Assembly (NCBI GenBank): GCA_040219275.1
Contig: JAVJSU010000042.1
Location: forward strand, 124,001-188,000
From: JAVJSU01 sp040219275
Lineage (GTDB): Bacteria > Chloroflexota > Anaerolineae > Aggregatilineales > Phototrophicaceae
Reading direction: 5' to 3'
DNA length: 64,000 nt
The notes below the pieces were generated by a model, which saw only the letters and a program-made list of their open reading frames with translations, was not told the origin of the DNA and did not search any database. Both the position numbers and the translations under genes were made by a program. Of this stretch, positions 59,911 through 64,000 are shown in pieces. Positions within the stretch are counted from its first letter, which is position 1, and each line of letters opens with the position of its first letter.

Positions 59911-62469
59911 ATGAACTGGTCTAAACGTTTTTTGCTGATGATGGGCATGTCCCTCATTGTGCTTTTCGCTGGATTAAGTGCCCCTAATGCCCCTGTCGCC
60001 GCGCAAGACCTGACTGATTTATTCTCGATGTCGATTAACGCCGGATTTGATGGCTATTTCCGTAGCAATCAATGGTTGCCTGTGCGCGTCAGTGTGGAGA
60101 ATAATGGCGACCCCATCAACGGGCGCATGGTCGTCCGTCCGGAGACTTCCGGTAGCGGTTTGCCCAATAGCTTTAGCACGCCGGTTGATCTGCCGACGGG
60201 TTCATCTCAGGTGATTACGCTCTACATCACCGCCTACAGCAACGCCCGTAATATTCGCGTCGAAATTCTGGACGAGACAGATCGTGTTGTAGCGAGTGAA
60301 GAAACGGTATTGCGGAGTATCGCCACCCGAGATCGCTTATTTGTGGTGCTTTCGCAGGCGGCGGGTGGCTCGGTGATTAACCTTGCGGCGGTCAACACGG
60401 GCGGGAATACGTCTTATCAGGCGAATTGGGCGATCAACAGTTTGCCGGAACGCGCCGTGACCCTGCAATCCGTCGATGCGATGCTTTTCAACGATATTGA
60501 TACAGGCACACTCTCGCTCGCGCAACGTTCCGCCATCCGTGATTGGGTGATTTCTGGCGGACATTTAATCGTGGCGGGCGGGGCATCATGGCAATCTTCC
60601 GCCGCTGGTTTAGAAGACCTTTTGCCGTTTGTGCCGGAAGATAGCGAAACCGAGACTGATCTGGACGCGCTGTTGCGTTTTGGCGGGGATTATGCCACCA
60701 CGTTTGACGAGCAATTTATCATCGCTACCGGCGAGCCGATAGACGGGGCACAGGTGCTGGTTAGCAATGCGGATGGCTTACCGCTCCTCGTGCGTCGTGC
60801 ACTGGGTAACGGCACAGTGGATTATTTGACGGTTGACCCCAACGCCCAACCCCTGCGCGATTGGCAAAATCTGTCCGAATTCTGGCTGACCGAGCTTGCC
60901 TCTGTCGATGCCAAACCGAGTTGGACGAATGGCTTTTCCGATTGGCAGAGCGCCAACAACGCCGTGGAAATTTTGCCCGGTTTAGAGTTGTTGCCATCAA
61001 TTTTGCTTTTGCTGGCGTTTCTGGTGGGGTACGTCGCGCTGGTCGGTCCATTGAATTATCTCGTCCTTCAGCGCATCAATCGGCTGGACTGGGCATGGAT
61101 CACGATTCCAATTTTTATCGTTGTTTTTAGTGTGGTGGCGCGGGGAATCGGCATTAGTCTGCGCGGCAATCAGATCACGCTTAGCCGTGTATCAGTGGTG
61201 CAAACATGGACGGATACGGACGTTTCGCAGGTTGACCAGCTGATCGGCTTACTTGCGCCGCGCCGTGATAATTATTCGCTCGGCGTGGACGATGACCGTC
61301 TGTTGCGTCCTATTCCTGATAACGCCTTCGATTTTGGCGTGCTCAGTGACCGTTCACTTTCTAACGTGAATATCGTGCAGAACGAAACCTTCGAGGCGGT
61401 AGATTTTCCGCTGGATGCGGGCTTTATCGCCGGATTTAACACGATGGGGACGATCCCGCGCCCTGAGATTAGCGGGAGTCTGACCTTGAGTTACGATGAA
61501 GGACGGACGTTCGCCGCCGTGCAGGGGTCTGTCCGAAACAATAGCGACCTCACACTGACCGATGCGGTTATTCTGACGCGTGCGGGGGTGTTGCGCCTCG
61601 CTGATCCGCTTGCCCCCGGCGATGTGCAGACCTTTAACGCCAACGGATTGACGCTCAATACGAGTGGCGGAGTCCGTACCCCTGCACCTTCAGCTTTAGA
61701 GTTGAGCAGTGGTGAATTTAGCACGCTGTCTCTCTCGCAGGCGTATTTCCGCAGTTCCAGCCAATCGTATGCACAGCTGGCGGATATTACCTCGCGTGAT
61801 ATTCTGGGCGCTGACAATTACGACATCAGCGGCATTCAAATTGACCTCAGCGCGGATGCTCAAACGCAGGAAAATCGCCGTCGGCAAGCCCTATTAAATG
61901 CCTTTATCAGCGATCAATACGCCTCTACCTCGCGCGGCGATCACGCTTATCTCGTCGGCTGGACGGATACCGCGCCCCTTGACGAAGTGATCGGCGGGGC
62001 GGGCTGGGAGCCGTTGGATACGACGCTGTATATTATCGAATTGGATGTGATCGCGGAAACCCCTGCGACGGGTTCAACAGTGATTGCGCGGGATCAATTC
62101 ACATGGGTATCGCTGGATCGTACTGGCACGGATGAAATGGGTCCCTATAGCCTCAACCTGTTCAATGCAACGGCGGTGACTTTCCGCTTCACGCCTCTGC
62201 CAGATGCCGTGTTGAGCGAGGTCGACACGCTCAATGTGATTCTTGAGCGTCCGAATGTGGTCAGCAGTGTGATGCAGGTGGAAATCTGGGATTGGGAAGC
62301 GCAGACGTGGGATGATCTGCAATTCAACCGCGAAGAATCGCTGACTGTGCGTAACCCTGAGCGTTATCTCGGTGCGCTGAACGCGGTGCAAATCCGCATC
62401 CAACGCCCTGAAACTGGCGGTTCGGTGTTTATTGAGCAGGTCGCGGTGGAGCAAATCGGCTCGTTTTAA
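59911..62469 (+). CDS. Large envelope protein with two internal membrane helices
   Basis: An 852-residue protein: signal peptide (about 1-31), an extracytoplasmic beta-rich part (about 35-340) that includes a glutamine-amidotransferase-like fold segment (AIRDWVISGGHLIVAGG near 208-224), and two close membrane helices around 365-415. The segment LVGPLNYLVLQRINRLDWAW joins the helices, as in many uncharacterised Gram-positive and Chloroflexota proteins. A long exported C-terminal region rich in beta strands (about 420-852) follows. Function unknown. It precedes a further secreted protein on the same strand. Confidence 0.8.
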   Translation: MNWSKRFLLMMGMSLIVLFAGLSAPNAPVAAQDLTDLFSMSINAGFDGYFRSNQWLPVRVSVENNGDPINGRMVVRPETSGSGLPNSFSTPVDLPTGSSQVITLYITAYSNARNIRVEILDETDRVVASEETVLRSIATRDRLFVVLSQAAGGSVINLAAVNTGGNTSYQANWAINSLPERAVTLQSVDAMLFNDIDTGTLSLAQRSAIRDWVISGGHLIVAGGASWQSSAAGLEDLLPFVPEDSETETDLDALLRFGGDYATTFDEQFIIATGEPIDGAQVLVSNADGLPLLVRRALGNGTVDYLTVDPNAQPLRDWQNLSEFWLTELASVDAKPSWTNGFSDWQSANNAVEILPGLELLPSILLLLAFLVGYVALVGPLNYLVLQRINRLDWAWITIPIFIVVFSVVARGIGISLRGNQITLSRVSVVQTWTDTDVSQVDQLIGLLAPRRDNYSLGVDDDRLLRPIPDNAFDFGVLSDRSLSNVNIVQNETFEAVDFPLDAGFIAGFNTMGTIPRPEISGSLTLSYDEGRTFAAVQGSVRNNSDLTLTDAVILTRAGVLRLADPLAPGDVQTFNANGLTLNTSGGVRTPAPSALELSSGEFSTLSLSQAYFRSSSQSYAQLADITSRDILGADNYDISGIQIDLSADAQTQENRRRQALLNAFISDQYASTSRGDHAYLVGWTDTAPLDEVIGGAGWEPLDTTLYIIELDVIAETPATGSTVIARDQFTWVSLDRTGTDEMGPYSLNLFNATAVTFRFTPLPDAVLSEVDTLNVILERPNVVSSVMQVEIWDWEAQTWDDLQFNREESLTVRNPERYLGALNAVQIRIQRPETGGSVFIEQVAVEQIGSF

Positions 62470-62577
62470 GTACAAGAAAACCGTCGATTTACCGACGCGA
62501 ACTCACCGGAATCGGATTCGCGGCAAAAGATGCGCTACTATTCGGGCGAATTCTGTTTGTAAAAGAGGTTTTCGCCC

Positions 62578-64000
62578 ATGAAACGCCTGTTGATTCTCCT
62601 GCCATTGCTTGTCCTGTGCCTGTTTTATCAGGTTGATGATGCCGCCGCGTGCATCGGTTTTTCATACGCTTCGGTTGTGAACGACATTCCAAGCTATGAT
62701 GTCATGGTTTTAGGTACAGTGGTTGAAAATAGCGCGGGTAATTCAATTATTCATGTAGAGCGCTATTTAAAAGGACAGGGAGATCCCTATTTACTCGTAT
62801 TTCGACAAACACCCGCTTATTGGATTGGTGGGCGAATACGAAATTACGATAACGGCTGTGATACTCCTTTAAACGAAATTGCCCGCATGGGTACACAGGT
62901 CTACATCGCGTTGAACCGCAATCCTGACGGAACCTACACAACAGATCAACCAATACAAGTACAAGCGCGTTATTTTGTTGTGCATCAACGGTGGGAAGAG
63001 AACAAGTATGTTGTTTCATATCAACGATACAATGGCGACATTACCGATACGGACTCTTTTAATTATGACAATTTGGAATATGTGACGACAACGGCACTTG
63101 AGTTTGAAGAAGAAATTGAAGTCTTGACCGAACAAACATCAATTCCACCAACGCTTCCATACGACTACTATTATCGCACTTCGGCAGATATTCAACGCCG
63201 TGTGCTAAACGTAACATCCCAAAATGGCACACAGTATATAATCCCGATTGATGGACAGCACATTGTGGAGACCGCACCAGCATGTATAGTCGATTGTCCG
63301 ATTTATGCGCCGGATTACTCTCATGCGTTGTATCCCATTCCAGTTGGTGAAAATACCTATGCCCTAGCATACGAAGACCTTCCTCGTTGGATTGCAACGG
63401 TGTGGTATGAGGGCGTAGAAACAATGATGGGCAACTATCTACCACTCCACATTGCCGCTCAGGAATTTCTCTTTTCCCCTGATAGTAATTTTTTCCTAGC
63501 ATGGTTTGATGATCGGATCATTGTCTACGAAATTCGCTCTGACTTTCCTACATTTTATGGGCAATGGCCACAAGTGTATGAACTTAGGCGCATCGAGTTA
63601 AACGTAGATGATGAGCACAGCGCCGAATCGCTACATGGACTCGGCGCATGGAGTGGGAACAGTCGCATGTTCGCCTATGTCGATGCGGAAGGGCTGAAAG
63701 TTGCCGATGTATTGGATGTGATCGCTGAACCCCGCTTAGTTGCCCTCAATGAAGGGGCAGGACTTGAGGTTGAACTCTCGCAATCGGGGCGTTATGTGCG
63801 CTACGGGACTCGTCAGCAATGGCGCTTGTATGATCTGCTCACCGGAGTGGTTCATAACAATACCCTGATTAGCCCTGATGAAAGCTATTTTGTCCGTTTG
63901 TATCAAGGGATGAATCCTGAAGATAACACGGTAAATCGAACTTACTCGAATTTGTTTGTGGATATTTACGCCGACGCACCAATTATGGATTTCGACTGGT
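62578..64000 (+). CDS. Secreted protein of unknown function, 3' end beyond the window
   Basis: The frame is open from the ATG at 62578 (AGAGG upstream) to the window end, giving 474 residues so far. A signal peptide (about 1-23, ending DDAAAC) is followed by a region with VLGTVVENSAGNSIIHVERYLKG near 42-64, a tissue-inhibitor-like or OB-like beta unit, then later blades with FLFSPDSNFFLAWFDD near 298-313 and GAWSGNSRMFAYVD near 357-370 of WD40/PD40 character. Several cysteines (24, 101, 237, 241) may form disulphides. Function unknown; the C-terminus is missing. Confidence 0.8.
   Translation, partial: MKRLLILLPLLVLCLFYQVDDAAACIGFSYASVVNDIPSYDVMVLGTVVENSAGNSIIHVERYLKGQGDPYLLVFRQTPAYWIGGRIRNYDNGCDTPLNEIARMGTQVYIALNRNPDGTYTTDQPIQVQARYFVVHQRWEENKYVVSYQRYNGDITDTDSFNYDNLEYVTTTALEFEEEIEVLTEQTSIPPTLPYDYYYRTSADIQRRVLNVTSQNGTQYIIPIDGQHIVETAPACIVDCPIYAPDYSHALYPIPVGENTYALAYEDLPRWIATVWYEGVETMMGNYLPLHIAAQEFLFSPDSNFFLAWFDDRIIVYEIRSDFPTFYGQWPQVYELRRIELNVDDEHSAESLHGLGAWSGNSRMFAYVDAEGLKVADVLDVIAEPRLVALNEGAGLEVELSQSGRYVRYGTRQQWRLYDLLTGVVHNNTLISPDESYFVRLYQGMNPEDNTVNRTYSNLFVDIYADAPIMDFDW

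Overview
The window reads as a chromosomal segment of a free-living bacterium, most likely a Chloroflexota member of the Anaerolineae type. This is inferred from content: many secreted or membrane-anchored WD40/PD40 beta-propellers, LysM/SH3/SAF envelope proteins with Thr-Pro linkers, DUF4342, several small STAS-like proteins, and mid-range base composition. No rRNA gene, phage module or complete insertion sequence was seen. No marker gene fixes the taxonomy.

Layout. 1-4 kb: 3' end of an oligopeptide-type ABC binding protein and its two permeases, without ATPases. 4-8.6 kb: WD40 protein, alpha/beta hydrolase, MFS exporter. 8.6-9.3 kb: a repeat-rich gap with a MITE-like element. 9.3-11.1 kb: two tandem Doc toxins, then a PadR regulator and a small membrane protein, each preceded by a matching PadR-type operator. 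11.2-18.4 kb: secreted proteins, an amidase-phosphatase-Nudix run, and DUF4342. 18.5-19.4 kb: tRNA-Gly and tRNA-Pro directly downstream of an HTH/LAGLIDADG-like gene. 19.6-23 kb: a lone receiver domain, two STAS-like proteins and a GH13 glucosidase. 23.2-28 kb: an ECF sigma factor translationally coupled to a 1375-residue membrane protein carrying LysM, SH3 and four SAF domains. 28-39.7 kb: mostly housekeeping genes (PPase-like, hydrolase, HEAT, Dtd, phytoene desaturase-like, quinone oxidoreductase, VOC, phosphofructokinase) plus an orphan AT-rich gene, a large unknown with two C-terminal membrane helices, and a second MITE copy. 39.8-42 kb: a macro-like/TIR fusion and two DUF1801-type proteins. 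42-50.4 kb: HyuA-like protein, phosphoesterase, then six tandem paralogous propeller proteins. 50.5-64 kb: unknowns, SDR, APH-like kinase plus MFS, an S9 peptidase homologue that has lost catalytic residues, CpdA-like phosphoesterase, a recent tandem duplication of STAS-like genes, and two large envelope proteins, the last cut by the window end.

The candidates most worth following up are the macro-like/TIR fusion (a possible one-gene NAD-dependent defence protein), the sigma/anti-sigma-like pair with an SAF-repeat ectodomain, the propeller array, the tandem Doc genes without a visible antitoxin, and the PadR circuit with a predicted leaderless transcript.
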